Assembly (NCBI GenBank): GCA_046094505.1
Contig: JBJTHN010000010.1
Location: 1-64,000, forward strand
Length of the DNA stretch: 64,000 bases
Origin: RFTU01 sp046094505
GTDB lineage: Bacteria > Pseudomonadota > Gammaproteobacteria > Burkholderiales > Burkholderiaceae_C
Direction of reading: 5' to 3'
The notes under the pieces are model-generated. The model was not told where the DNA came from, did not search any database, and worked only from the letters and a program-made list of their open reading frames with translations. This document shows positions 1-7,325 of the stretch, one piece after another (position 1 is the stretch's first letter; every line of letters begins with the position of its first letter). The position numbers and the translations under genes are program-made.

Positions 1-1139
1 TCCTGAACCTGTTCAACATGTTCAGCGGTGGTGCGCTGTCCCGCTTCACGGTGTTCGCCCTGGGCATCATGCCCTACATCTCTGCATCGATCATCATGCA
101 GCTGATGACCTACGTGGTGCCGACGCTGGAGGCGCTGAAGAAGGAAGGTGAAGCCGGCCGCCGCAAGATCACGCAGTACACGCGCTACGGCACCTTGTTT
201 CTCGCGATCTTCCAGTCTCTGGGCATTGCGATGGCGTTGGAAGGGTCCCAGGGTCTGGTGTTGAGCCCGGGTTTTGGTTTCCGCATGACGGCAGTGGTCA
301 GCCTGGTGGCTGGCACGATGTTTCTGATGTGGCTGGGTGAGCAGATCACCGAGCGCGGTCTGGGCAACGGTATTTCCATCCTGATCTTCGCCGGCATCGC
401 CGCCGGCCTGCCGGGGGCTATCGGAGGCCTGTTCGAGCTGGTCAACACCGGCGCCATGAGCATCATTGCGGCGCTGTTCATCATCGCCATCGTCATCCTG
501 GTGACCTACGGCGTGGTGTTCGTGGAGCGCGGCCAGCGCAAGATCTTGGTGAACTACGCCAAGCGTCAGGTGGGTAATAAGATCATGGGTGGGCAGTCTT
601 CGCACCTGCCGCTCAAGCTCAACATGTCGGGCGTGATTCCGCCGATCTTTGCCTCCTCCATCATCCTGCTGCCCACCACGGTGGTGAGCTGGTTCGCCAC
701 GGGCGACAGCCTGCGCTGGTTGAAGGACCTCTCGGCGGCGCTGTCGCCCGGTCAGCCGGTGTACGTGATGCTGTACGCCGCGATGATCGTGTTCTTCTGC
801 TTTTTCTACACCGCCCTCGTGTTCAACAGCCGCGAGACGGCCGAGAACTTGAAGAAGAGTGGTGCGCTGGTGCCGGGCATCCGCCCAGGTGACCAAACAG
901 CCAAGTACATCGACAAGATCCTGGCCCGTCTCACCTTGGTGGGTGCGGTCTACATCACGGCGGTGTGTCTGTTACCCGAGTTTCTGGTTCTGAAGTACAA
1001 CGTGCCGTTCTATTTCGGTGGAACGTCTTTGTTGATCATCGTGGTCGTGACGATGGACTTCTGGTCCCAGGTTCAAAGTTATGTCATGAGTCAGCAGTAC
1101 GAGTCGCTGCTGAAGAAAGCCAACTTCAAAGCCAGTTGA
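1..1139 (+). CDS. secY: Preprotein translocase subunit SecY (5' end outside window)
   Basis: Channel-forming subunit of the inner-membrane SecYEG translocase. The frame is open from the left edge; 378 codons are visible, so about 60 N-terminal residues of the usual ~437 are missing. What remains alternates hydrophobic helices with short loops. It begins in the plug/TM2 region (GGALSRFTVFALGIMPYI) and contains the cytoplasmic C5 loop that contacts SecA and the ribosome (RETAENLKKSGA followed by PGIRPG). It ends the spc-type ribosomal protein block, and infA starts 10 nt after its stop. The family assignment is secure; only the N-terminus cannot be described. Confidence 0.97.
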   Translation, partial: LNLFNMFSGGALSRFTVFALGIMPYISASIIMQLMTYVVPTLEALKKEGEAGRRKITQYTRYGTLFLAIFQSLGIAMALEGSQGLVLSPGFGFRMTAVVSLVAGTMFLMWLGEQITERGLGNGISILIFAGIAAGLPGAIGGLFELVNTGAMSIIAALFIIAIVILVTYGVVFVERGQRKILVNYAKRQVGNKIMGGQSSHLPLKLNMSGVIPPIFASSIILLPTTVVSWFATGDSLRWLKDLSAALSPGQPVYVMLYAAMIVFFCFFYTALVFNSRETAENLKKSGALVPGIRPGDQTAKYIDKILARLTLVGAVYITAVCLLPEFLVLKYNVPFYFGGTSLLIIVVVTMDFWSQVQSYVMSQQYESLLKKANFKAS

Positions 1140-1149
1140 TGAGTCGAAG

Positions 1150-1368
1150 ATGGCGAAAGATGACGTCATCCAGATGCAGGGTGAAATCCTCGAGAACCTC
1201 CCCAACGCCACCTTCCGCGTGAAGTTGGAAAACGGACATGTGGTTCTCGGCCATATCTCCGGCAAGATGCGCATGCACTACATCCGCATCCTGCCGGGCG
1301 ACAAGGTCACCGTGGAGCTCACCCCTTACGATTTGAGTCGGGCGCGCATTGTGTTCCGCGCCAAGTAA
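1150..1368 (+). CDS. infA: Translation initiation factor IF-1
   Basis: A 72-residue single S1/OB-fold protein that binds the 30S A site during initiation. The sequence is canonical (MAKDDVIQMQGEI at the start, HVVLGHISGKMRMHYIRI in the middle, PYDLSRARIVFR at the end) and the length is exactly that of the family. It lies between secY (10 nt upstream) and rpmJ (44 nt downstream), the usual place for infA in beta- and gammaproteobacteria that keep it in the ribosomal cluster. It is presumably cotranscribed with its neighbours. Confidence 0.98.
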   Translation: MAKDDVIQMQGEILENLPNATFRVKLENGHVVLGHISGKMRMHYIRILPGDKVTVELTPYDLSRARIVFRAK

Positions 1369-1412
1369 CCGGAACGCCCAGCGTCCACAGAGGAAAGGTC
1401 AAGGAGAAGACC

Positions 1413-1526
1413 ATGAAAGTAGCCGCTTCCGTCAAGAAGATGTGCCGTAACTGCAAGATCATCCGCCGCCACGGCGTGGTGCGTGTGATCTGCACCGACC
1501 CCCGCCACAAGCAGCGCCAGGGCTGA
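1413..1526 (+). CDS. rpmJ: 50S ribosomal protein L36
   Basis: A 37-residue ribosomal protein of the large subunit. The zinc-ribbon ligands are all present: C11, C14, C27 and H32 (CRNC, then CTDPRH), so this is the zinc-binding (C+) form of L36. The ATG is preceded by an AAGGAG ribosome-binding site at 1401-1406. It sits in the conserved infA-rpmJ-rpsM order. Confidence 0.97.
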   Translation: MKVAASVKKMCRNCKIIRRHGVVRVICTDPRHKQRQG

Positions 1527-1559
1527 TTCGCCACGGCTGACCAGAACTGAGGAATCAAC

Positions 1560-1925
1560 ATGGCACGTATTGCTGGTATCAACATCCCTCCGCACAAGCA
1601 CGCTGAGATCGGTCTGACTTCGATCTACGGCATTGGCCGCCGCACCGCGCAGAAGATCTGCGATGCGGCCGGTGTGCCTTGGACGAAGAAGATCAAGGAT
1701 CTGAACGACGCGGACCTGGAAAAGATCCGTGAGCAGATCAATGCGATGACGATCGAAGGTGACCTTCGTCGCGAGATGTCCATCAACATCAAGCGGCTGA
1801 TGGACATCGGCTGCTACCGTGGCATGCGCCACCGCCGTGGTCTGCCCGTGCGTGGTCAGCGCACCAAGACCAATGCGCGCACCCGCAAGGGGCCGAAGAA
1901 GTCGGCCGCCGCGATCAAGAAGTGA
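1560..1925 (+). CDS. rpsM: 30S ribosomal protein S13
   Basis: A 121-residue protein of the 30S head that contacts the P-site tRNA and the 50S bridge B1. It starts with the canonical MARIAGINIP, has the helix-two-turn-helix stretch SIYGIGRRTA, and ends in the basic tail GQRTKTNARTRKGPKK. Ribosome-binding site GAGGAA lies at 1550-1555. It begins the alpha-operon order rpsM-rpsK-rpsD-rpoA-rplQ. In E. coli S4 represses this operon at the rpsM leader; I see no obvious pseudoknot in the short 33-nt leader here, so that control cannot be claimed. Confidence 0.98.
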   Translation: MARIAGINIPPHKHAEIGLTSIYGIGRRTAQKICDAAGVPWTKKIKDLNDADLEKIREQINAMTIEGDLRREMSINIKRLMDIGCYRGMRHRRGLPVRGQRTKTNARTRKGPKKSAAAIKK

Positions 1926-1978
1926 CCCGGCGCTCTTCCAGCACCGATCACCACGCACCTTATAGCGAGTAAAGACTT

Positions 1979-2383
1979 ATGGCCAAGGCACCGAACAACT
2001 CCGCTGCACGACGCGTCAGCAAGAAGGTCCGCAAGAACGTGGCGGACGGCATTGCGCACGTGCATGCGTCGTTCAACAACACCATCATCACCATCACCGA
2101 CCGCCAGGGCGGCGCCCTGAGCTGGGCCTCCTCCGGCGGCCAGGGTTTCAAGGGCTCGCGCAAGAGCACGCCCTTTGCCGCCCAGGTTGCCGCTGAAGTG
2201 GCCGGCCGTGCTGCCCAGGAGCAGGGCATCAAGAACCTGGATGTGAAGATCAAGGGCCCAGGCCCCGGCCGTGAGTCTTCGGTGCGCGCCCTGGCCTCCT
2301 TGGGCATCCGCATCAACTCCATCTCGGACGTGACGCCGGTACCGCACAACGGCTGCCGACCCCAGAAGCGCCGTCGGATCTAA
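1979..2383 (+). CDS. rpsK: 30S ribosomal protein S11
   Basis: A 134-residue protein of the 30S platform near the mRNA exit and Shine-Dalgarno helix. Conserved blocks are present: FNNTIITITD, GGQGFKGSRKSTPFAAQ and the C-terminal DVTPVPHNGCRPQKRRR. It starts at ATG 1979 directly after GTAAAGACTT and is the second gene of the alpha-type block. Beyond its stop is a 166-nt spacer with a strong hairpin before rpsD, described separately. Confidence 0.98.
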   Translation: MAKAPNNSAARRVSKKVRKNVADGIAHVHASFNNTIITITDRQGGALSWASSGGQGFKGSRKSTPFAAQVAAEVAGRAAQEQGIKNLDVKIKGPGPGRESSVRALASLGIRINSISDVTPVPHNGCRPQKRRRI

Positions 2384-2403
2384 TACAATCCGCGGTTTCC
2401 CTG

Positions 2404-2438
2404 GCCTGCTGCGGCTTCTGAGCTGCGGCGGGCGTTTT
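2404..2438 (+). terminator. Hairpin with short U-tract between rpsK and rpsD (possible attenuator)
   Basis: The arms 2404-2415 (GCCTGCTGCGGC) and 2422-2433 (GCTGCGGCGGGC) pair over all 12 positions as RNA, nine Watson-Crick and three G-U, around a 6-nt loop. The stem is followed by G and four T. The shape is that of a weak intrinsic terminator inside a ribosomal operon, so partial termination or a protein-binding leader is more likely than full termination. The function is inferred from structure alone. Confidence 0.4.
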
Positions 2439-2549
2439 CGTTGAAGCCCACCGTCTGAGCCCACAAAACAACACCGGCCAGACTCGCGCGGTGCCACCGG
2501 CAACCTTCGGATGCCATGGCCTGCGTCAGATTGAACAAGGACACTCAAA

Positions 2550-3173
2550 GTGGCACGTTACCTAGGCCCCAAGGGCAAACTTTCCCGTCGCGAAGGCACC
2601 GACCTCTTCCTCAAGAGCGGTCGCCGCGCCATCGCCGACAAGATCAAGCTGGAATCCAAGCCGGGCCAGCACGGCCGCACCAGCGGCCAGCGCACCTCCG
2701 ACTTCGGTGTGCAGCTGCGGGAAAAGCAGAAGGTCAAGCGCATGTATGGCGTGCTGGAGCGTCAGTTTCGCCGCTACTTCGCCGAAGCCGAGCGCCGCAA
2801 GGGCTCGACCGGCGCGAACCTGCTGACCCTGCTCGAGTCGCGCCTGGACAATGTGGTCTACCGCATGGGCTTTGGCTCCACCCGCGCCGAGGCTCGTCAG
2901 CTGGTCTCGCACAAGGGCATCACCGTCAATGGTGAGGTTGTCAACATCGCCTCCTACCTGGTCAAGGTGGGCGACACCGTGGGCGTTCGCGAGAAGGCCA
3001 AGAAGCAGCTGCGCATCCAGGAATCCCTGAAGCTGGCCGAATCCGCCGGATTGCCGGCCTGGGTTCAGGTGGACGCAGGCAAGATGGAAGGCGTTTTCAA
3101 GAAGACGCCAGACCGCGATGAATTCGGCTCGGAAATCAACGAGTCGCTGATCGTCGAGTTGTATTCGCGCTGA
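2550..3173 (+). CDS. rpsD: 30S ribosomal protein S4
   Basis: A 207-residue primary 16S rRNA-binding protein and 30S assembly initiator. It starts MARYLGPKGKLSRREGTDLF, and the S4 RNA-binding domain (SRLDNVVYRMGFGSTRAEARQ) covers roughly residues 95-160. The C-terminal ELYSR is conserved. The start ATG 2550 is preceded by an AAGGA motif. In E. coli S4 is the translational repressor of the alpha operon; here rpsD has its own 166-nt structured leader, which would be a natural place for regulation (inference). Confidence 0.98.
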   Translation: MARYLGPKGKLSRREGTDLFLKSGRRAIADKIKLESKPGQHGRTSGQRTSDFGVQLREKQKVKRMYGVLERQFRRYFAEAERRKGSTGANLLTLLESRLDNVVYRMGFGSTRAEARQLVSHKGITVNGEVVNIASYLVKVGDTVGVREKAKKQLRIQESLKLAESAGLPAWVQVDAGKMEGVFKKTPDRDEFGSEINESLIVELYSR

Positions 3174-3267
3174 TCACCACTGAACTGGCCTTCTGCCCGC
3201 TGGCATCGCCGCGGGTGGTGGCCAGTCGGTGCCTGTGGCGGATGCCGGGCGCGCCATGGGAATGTCC

Positions 3268-3296
3268 TTGTCCGGCTGGTCCATCAGCCTTATCGG
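3268..3296 (+). promoter_or_regulatory. Candidate sigma70 promoter ahead of rpoA
   Basis: TTGTCC (3268-3273), a 17-nt spacer and TATCGG (3291-3296) resemble a sigma70 promoter and end 37 nt before the rpoA start, in a 160-nt rpsD-rpoA spacer. This is a visual match only; in most proteobacteria rpoA is read mainly from upstream promoters. Confidence 0.3.
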
Positions 3297-3333
3297 TGTA
3301 ACGAGCCGAGGGTATTGAGAGGAACACACATAT

Positions 3334-4323
3334 ATGCAAACTAATCTCCTGAAGCCCAAAGCCATCAATGTCGAACCCCAGGGCGCCAACCGCGCTGAGG
3401 TGACACTCGAGCCCTTCGAGCGCGGCTACGGCCACACCCTGGGCAATGCGCTGCGCCGTGTGCTGCTGAGCTCCATGGTCGGTTATGCCCCCACCGAGGT
3501 CACCATCGCGGGCGTGCTGCACGAGTACTCCACGATCGACGGTGTACAGGAAGATGTCGTGCACATCATGCTCAACCTCAAGGGTGTGGTGTTTCGCCTG
3601 CACAACCGCGACGAAGTCACCCTGGTGTTGCGCAAAGACGGTGACGGCCCGGTCACGGCTGCCGACATCCAGACGCCGCACGATGTGGAAATCATCAACC
3701 CCGACCATGTGATCGCCAACCTGGCTGCCGGTGGCAAGCTGGACATGCAGATCAAGGTTGAAAAGGGCCGCGGCTATGTGCCGGGCAACCTGCGCCGCCA
3801 CGCCGACGAGCCCACCAAGAGCATCGGCCGTATCGTGTTGGATGCCTCCTTCTCGCCGGTCAAGCGGGTGAGCTACGCGGTCGAGAACGCCCGCGTGGAG
3901 CAGCGCACCGACCTGGACAAGCTGGTCATGCAGATTGAAACCAACGGTGCCATCAGCCCCGAGGAAGCGATCCGCGCATCGGCCAAGATCCTGGTGGAGC
4001 AACTGGCCGTGTTCGCACAACTCGAGGGCAGCGACATCGCATCCTTCACCGAGCCTGCACCGCGTTCGGGCGCGAACTTCGACCCGATCCTGCTGCGCCC
4101 GGTGGACGAGCTCGAGCTCACCGTGCGTTCGGCCAACTGCCTGAAGGCCGAGAACATTTACTACATTGGCGACCTGATCCAGCGCACCGAAACCGAGCTG
4201 CTCAAGACGCCGAATCTGGGCCGCAAGTCCCTCAACGAAATCAAGGAAGTGTTGGCTTCGCGTGGCCTCACGCTGGGCGCACGTCTTGAAAACTGGCCGC
4301 CCCTGGGCCTGGACAAGCGCTGA
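3334..4323 (+). CDS. rpoA: DNA-directed RNA polymerase subunit alpha
   Basis: A 329-residue alpha subunit. The N-terminal domain (about 1-235) dimerises and nucleates assembly with beta and beta-prime, with the conserved GYGHTLGNALRRVLLSSM at about residues 30-47. The C-terminal domain (about 245-329) contacts UP elements and activators, with SANCLKAENI and TPNLGRKSLNEIKE. The length matches beta- and gammaproteobacterial alpha. The start ATG at 3334 follows GAGAGGAA. It is followed by a 162-nt spacer with three hairpins before rplQ. Confidence 0.98.
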   Translation: MQTNLLKPKAINVEPQGANRAEVTLEPFERGYGHTLGNALRRVLLSSMVGYAPTEVTIAGVLHEYSTIDGVQEDVVHIMLNLKGVVFRLHNRDEVTLVLRKDGDGPVTAADIQTPHDVEIINPDHVIANLAAGGKLDMQIKVEKGRGYVPGNLRRHADEPTKSIGRIVLDASFSPVKRVSYAVENARVEQRTDLDKLVMQIETNGAISPEEAIRASAKILVEQLAVFAQLEGSDIASFTEPAPRSGANFDPILLRPVDELELTVRSANCLKAENIYYIGDLIQRTETELLKTPNLGRKSLNEIKEVLASRGLTLGARLENWPPLGLDKR

Positions 4324-4336
4324 ATTGACAGCACCC

Positions 4337-4407
4337 GGCCGGTGGGTACACCGGCCACCCTCCGCGAGGGTGACCAACAAGCTAGGGGCGGCCCGTCGCT
4401 TGTTGGT
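4337..4407 (+). other. Three consecutive perfect hairpins in the rpoA-rplQ spacer
   Basis: Three back-to-back inverted repeats fill the spacer. Hairpin 1 is GGCCGGTG (4337-4344) with CACCGGCC (4349-4356), loop GGTA. Hairpin 2 is ACCCTC (4357-4362) with GAGGGT (4366-4371), loop CGC. Hairpin 3 is ACCAACAAGC (4373-4382) with GCTTGTTGGT (4398-4407), 15-nt loop. All arms pair without mismatch and no T-tract follows, so they are not plain terminators. mRNA processing, stabilisation or translational control of rplQ are the likely options (inference). Confidence 0.7.
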
Positions 4408-4485
4408 CTCGCGAAAACGACAGTCGCAGCACTGCATCCTCTGGTACCTGATACGGCCAGGGTTCAATAAGGAAAGGAAAGCACC

Positions 4486-4881
4486 ATGCGTCACGGACAC
4501 GGACTCCGTAAACTCAACCGCACCAGCGAGCACCGCTTGGCGATGCTTCGCAACATGTGCGTCTCGCTGCTTCGCCACGAAGCCATCAAGACCACCGTCC
4601 CCAAGGCCAAGGAACTGCGCCGTGTGGTCGAGCCCCTGATCACCCTGGGCCGCACGCCCACGGTGGCCAACCGCCGTCTGGCCTTTGCCCGCCTGCGCGA
4701 CCGCGAGATCGTCACCAAGCTGTTCAACGAACTCGGCCCGCGTTACGCCACCCGTCCGGGCGGCTACACCCGCATCCTGAAGATGGGTTTCCGCGTGGGT
4801 GACAACGCCCCGATGGCCTTCGTGGAACTGGTGGACCGTCCTGAGCCGGTGGTCGCTGAGGAAGCCGCAAAGGCCGAGTAA
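4486..4881 (+). CDS. rplQ: 50S ribosomal protein L17
   Basis: A 131-residue large-subunit protein near the peptide exit tunnel. It begins MRHGHGLRKLNRTSEHR, with the conserved RNMCVSLLRHEAIKTTVPKAKELR and RPGGYTRILKMGFRVGDNAPMA blocks. AAGGAAAGGA lies just upstream of the ATG. It is the last gene of the ribosomal block and is followed by a strong terminator at 4932-4958. Confidence 0.98.
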   Translation: MRHGHGLRKLNRTSEHRLAMLRNMCVSLLRHEAIKTTVPKAKELRRVVEPLITLGRTPTVANRRLAFARLRDREIVTKLFNELGPRYATRPGGYTRILKMGFRVGDNAPMAFVELVDRPEPVVAEEAAKAE

Positions 4882-4931
4882 TCGGTGCCTTGAAGGCCCC
4901 GCTCCGTGCGGCGGTGTTCAAGCCCAAGCCC

Positions 4932-4958
4932 AAAGCCGGCCTTGAGCCGGCTTTTTTT
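4932..4958 (+). terminator. Rho-independent terminator after rplQ
   Basis: A perfect 9-bp stem, AAAGCCGGC (4932-4940) with GCCGGCTTT (4946-4954), closes a 5-nt loop. The run of seven T at 4952-4958 follows. It ends the long ribosomal operon 51 nt after the rplQ stop. Confidence 0.92.
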
Positions 4959-5044
4959 ATGGCCTGGTCATGGTGACCTGCCCCCCCGCCCACGAATGGC
5001 CCAGGCCGGGCTGAGCACGGGCACCATCTAAACGGCCAGGACCG

Positions 5045-5440
5045 TCAGGTCCTGGTATCGGTGTGCGCGTGCGCCATCAGATCTTGCAAGTCCACCACCT
5101 CCAAGGCCTTGATGTGCGTGGCTTGCAGCACCACCTTGGGGGCCACGCCAGCCCCCAAGGCTTCCTTCCAGCGCAAGGCGCATAGGCACCAGCGGTTGCC
5201 CGGCTGCAGCCCTTTGAAGCGCCACTGAGGGCGCGGCGTGATGAGGTCGTTGCCCTGTGCTCGGCTGTACTCCAAAAACTCAGCCGTCATCACCGCACAC
5301 ACCACATGCAGACCGCGGTCCTGCTCGTCGGTGTTGCAGCAGCCATCACGGAAGTAGCCCGTAAGTGGGTCGTAGGAACAGGCCTGCAGTTCCTGCCTCA
5401 ACACATTCAGGGCTTCGCGAAGATCAGGGTGGCCGGACAT
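5045..5440 (-). CDS. DUF2237 family protein
   Basis: A 131-residue cytosolic protein of the DUF2237 family, function unknown. Diagnostic family motifs are SYDPLTGYFRDGCCNT (about 33-48), DRGLHVVCAVMTAEFLEYS (about 52-70), GNDLITPRP and GNRWCLCALRWKEAL, with the paired cysteines GCC and WCLC conserved. The frame is open further upstream, but homology begins at MSGHPDLREAL, so ATG 5440 is chosen; no clear ribosome-binding site is visible there. It stands alone, converging on the terminator of rplQ. Confidence 0.85.
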   Translation of the reverse strand: MSGHPDLREALNVLRQELQACSYDPLTGYFRDGCCNTDEQDRGLHVVCAVMTAEFLEYSRAQGNDLITPRPQWRFKGLQPGNRWCLCALRWKEALGAGVAPKVVLQATHIKALEVVDLQDLMAHAHTDTRT

Positions 5441-5558
5441 GGTGATGAGGGACCGCTCGCAACAGATGGGCGTTGATCGTACTGCCGGTGGGATGACCTT
5501 GCGCAGATGCTTGGGGGTCGCGCGTACGGGTGTGAATAACGAACCGGGGCTGCGGTGG

Positions 5559-5587
5559 TTGACGATGAAATAAAAAATATATACCTC
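5559..5587 (+). promoter_or_regulatory. Candidate promoter for the Ala/Pro/Lys-rich secreted protein gene
   Basis: TTGACG (5559-5564), a 17-nt A/T-rich spacer and TACCTC (5582-5587) form a plausible sigma70 promoter. It is the only strongly A/T-rich patch in the 263-nt spacer and would give a leader of about 110 nt. Confidence 0.4.
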
Positions 5588-5703
5588 AAAACGCGTCAAC
5601 AGCGCGGTCAACGAGGCCGTTGAAGATGCAAGGCCCAACCAGCCCCGCTCAAGAGCGTCGGAGCCCCCCGCGACACTCGAATTGACTTCCAGGAGAAGAC
5701 CTC

Positions 5704-6108
5704 ATGACCATCAAGTCCACCATCGCCGTTGCCGTGTTCTCTGCGCTTTCGGGCTTGGCCTTGGCGCAATCGCCGGCACCTGCACAAGCTGCCGCTACGG
5801 CTTTGAAAAACGAAGGAGTAAAGGCTGCTGCCGCGCAGGCTCCAGCGACTCTGCCTGCCGCCGCACAAGCTCCTGCAACTGCGGCTGTGACCAAGGATGC
5901 GGGCAAGACGGCAGCAGCTTCTTCGAAGTCGACCGGTGCCGCCGCGACGCCCGCTGCCAAGGCCTCGCCGAGCACGGCACCTGCGACGGCCGCCACTCCC
6001 AAGACCGAGTCTGCCAAGCCTGAGACCAAGGCGCCGGCGCAGAAGGTGGGCAAGGCTGAGAAGGCTGCCCCGGCGGCTGTGAGCAAGAGCACCGTCAAGG
6101 CTTCATGA
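5704..6108 (+). CDS. Secreted Ala/Pro/Lys-rich low-complexity protein, function unknown
   Basis: A 134-residue protein with a Sec signal peptide (MTIKSTIAVAVFSALSGLALAQ, likely cut near residue 21-22). The rest is almost all Ala, Lys, Pro, Thr and Ser. The mature part lacks any folded domain I recognise and looks disordered and basic. The ATG is preceded by CAGGAGAAG, a good ribosome-binding site, which supports real expression. The codon pattern and signal peptide argue against a chance frame. No neighbour suggests a role; the next gene is a tRNA. Confidence 0.7.
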   Translation: MTIKSTIAVAVFSALSGLALAQSPAPAQAAATALKNEGVKAAAAQAPATLPAAAQAPATAAVTKDAGKTAAASSKSTGAAATPAAKASPSTAPATAATPKTESAKPETKAPAQKVGKAEKAAPAAVSKSTVKAS

Positions 6109-6131
6109 TGAAGCTGCCTGCGAAGGTGGGC

Positions 6132-6137
6132 TATACT
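6132..6137 (+). promoter_or_regulatory. -10 element of the initiator tRNA gene
   Basis: TATACT lies 12 nt upstream of the mature tRNA 5' end, where a -10 box would place the transcription start around 6144. The corresponding -35 region is poor. Confidence 0.5.
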
Positions 6138-6149
6138 GCGCAGCTCTGA

Positions 6150-6226
<77 letters not shown>

Positions 6227-6254
6227 CACAAAAGCCCATGCATTTGGGCACCCA

Positions 6255-6283
6255 AGAAGGCCGCTGTGAAGCGGCCTTCTGCA
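6255..6283 (+). terminator. Hairpin ending the tRNA-fMet transcript
   Basis: A perfect 10-bp stem (AGAAGGCCGC at 6255-6264, GCGGCCTTCT at 6271-6280) with a 6-nt loop lies 28 nt after the tRNA. The following T-tract is weak (GCATTT), so termination may be incomplete or Rho-assisted. Confidence 0.65.
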
Positions 6284-6360
6284 TTTGTGGGTTATGCCAG
6301 CGGCCTGCCACGGCAGCGAGCCCTGCTTGCCCACGAAGGTGTGAGCGGCCCCCTGAAGGC

Positions 6361-6603
6361 TCAGGTCAAACGCCGAGCGGCCATCAATTCGGCCCAAAGA
6401 TCGCGCCCGGTCCAAGGTCTCGCACCGCCATCGGGCCATGCGCGCACCAGCAAGCCGGCTGCCGCCAATCGTCCTCCGATCCAGCCGCCGACTGCCCCGG
6501 TGCCCATGACCAGCACGGGCCCAGGTGACGGCATGGCCACAGGTACAGGCATGGGGGCGGGTGTGGGGTTGGCGTTGCCCAACTGATATTCCTGATATTT
6601 CAC
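6361..6603 (-). pseudogene. Truncated NAD(P)-binding reductase remnant, PanE/ApbA-like
   Basis: An 80-codon minus-strand frame contains GPVLVMGTGAVGGWIGGRLA (about residues 28-47), a textbook Rossmann dinucleotide-binding N-terminus. It resembles 2-dehydropantoate 2-reductase (GxGAxGGxxGxxLA). The frame stops about 33 residues later, whereas PanE enzymes need about 300. A proline-rich stretch precedes the motif and no catalytic domain follows on either side. I read it as a decayed gene fragment rather than a working small protein; chance is unlikely but not excluded. Confidence 0.45.
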
Positions 6604-6628
6604 AAATTACTGAAAGTAAGAGTACACT
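6599..6628 (+). promoter_or_regulatory. Promoter and candidate operator of the GbsR-type regulator
   Basis: TTCACA (6599-6604), an 18-nt spacer and TACACT (6623-6628) form a sigma70-like promoter 32 nt before the regulator gene. Inside the spacer lies a perfect inverted repeat TTACT-GAA-AGTAA (6607-6619). A dimeric repressor bound there would block the promoter, which suggests autoregulation. Confidence 0.5.
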
Positions 6629-6660
6629 ACTGATCTGTGTTCTGACCTTATCGCACTTCC

Positions 6661-7224
6661 ATGTCGCCGTCGCTCACCCCACTCGTTCGAAGCTTCGTCG
6701 CCCACTTTGGCGAGATGGGCAGCCGATGGGGCATCAACCGCACAGTCGGGCAGATCTACGCCCTGATCTATGTGGCGCCGCAGCCCTTGAACGCCGACGA
6801 GATCGCCGACGCGCTGGAGTTCAGCCGCAGCAATGTGAGCATGGGCTTGAAGGAGCTGCAATCCTGGCAGTTGGTAAAGCTGCGCCATCTCGCAGGTGAC
6901 CGCCGCGAGTACTTCGAAGCACCTGGAGACGCCTGGGAGGTGTTTCGTACCCTGGCCGAAGAGCGCCGCCGGCGTGAGATTGAGCCGACGCTGACGATGT
7001 TGCGCAATGCACTGTTGGAAGAGCCGACCACGCCAGAAGACCGCCATGCCCAGAAGCGAATGAAGGGCATGCACGACCTCATTGAACTGATGAGCAGTTG
7101 GTTTGACGACGTTCAGCGCATGGATGCGGCCACCTTGGCCCAGTTGATGAAGATGGGCGCCAAGGTGCAGCGCCTGTTGGAGTTCAAGGACAAGCTCAAG
7201 GTGGTGCCCGGCGGGCGTGCGTGA
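6661..7224 (+). CDS. GbsR/MarR family transcriptional regulator
   Basis: A 187-residue cytosolic DNA-binding protein of the GbsR branch of the MarR superfamily. The winged helix-turn-helix spans about residues 25-85 (PLNADEIADALEFSRSNVSMGL, then LKELQSWQLVKLRHLAGDRRE for helix and wing), followed by a helical C-terminal dimerisation region rich in Arg/Glu. It lies 101 nt upstream of cydA in the same direction. A role in controlling the bd oxidase, its own gene, or both is an inference from that context and from the palindrome in its promoter. The inducer is unknown. Confidence 0.85.
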   Translation: MSPSLTPLVRSFVAHFGEMGSRWGINRTVGQIYALIYVAPQPLNADEIADALEFSRSNVSMGLKELQSWQLVKLRHLAGDRREYFEAPGDAWEVFRTLAEERRRREIEPTLTMLRNALLEEPTTPEDRHAQKRMKGMHDLIELMSSWFDDVQRMDAATLAQLMKMGAKVQRLLEFKDKLKVVPGGRA

Positions 7225-7325
7225 TCCATGTTCAATGCGCACGCAGCAACCGCGCCCCTGCAGGGCTCTGACCGATTTCGGTTCACCATAGAAGACACCG
7301 CCCCACCTGCTCAGGAGTAACACCG

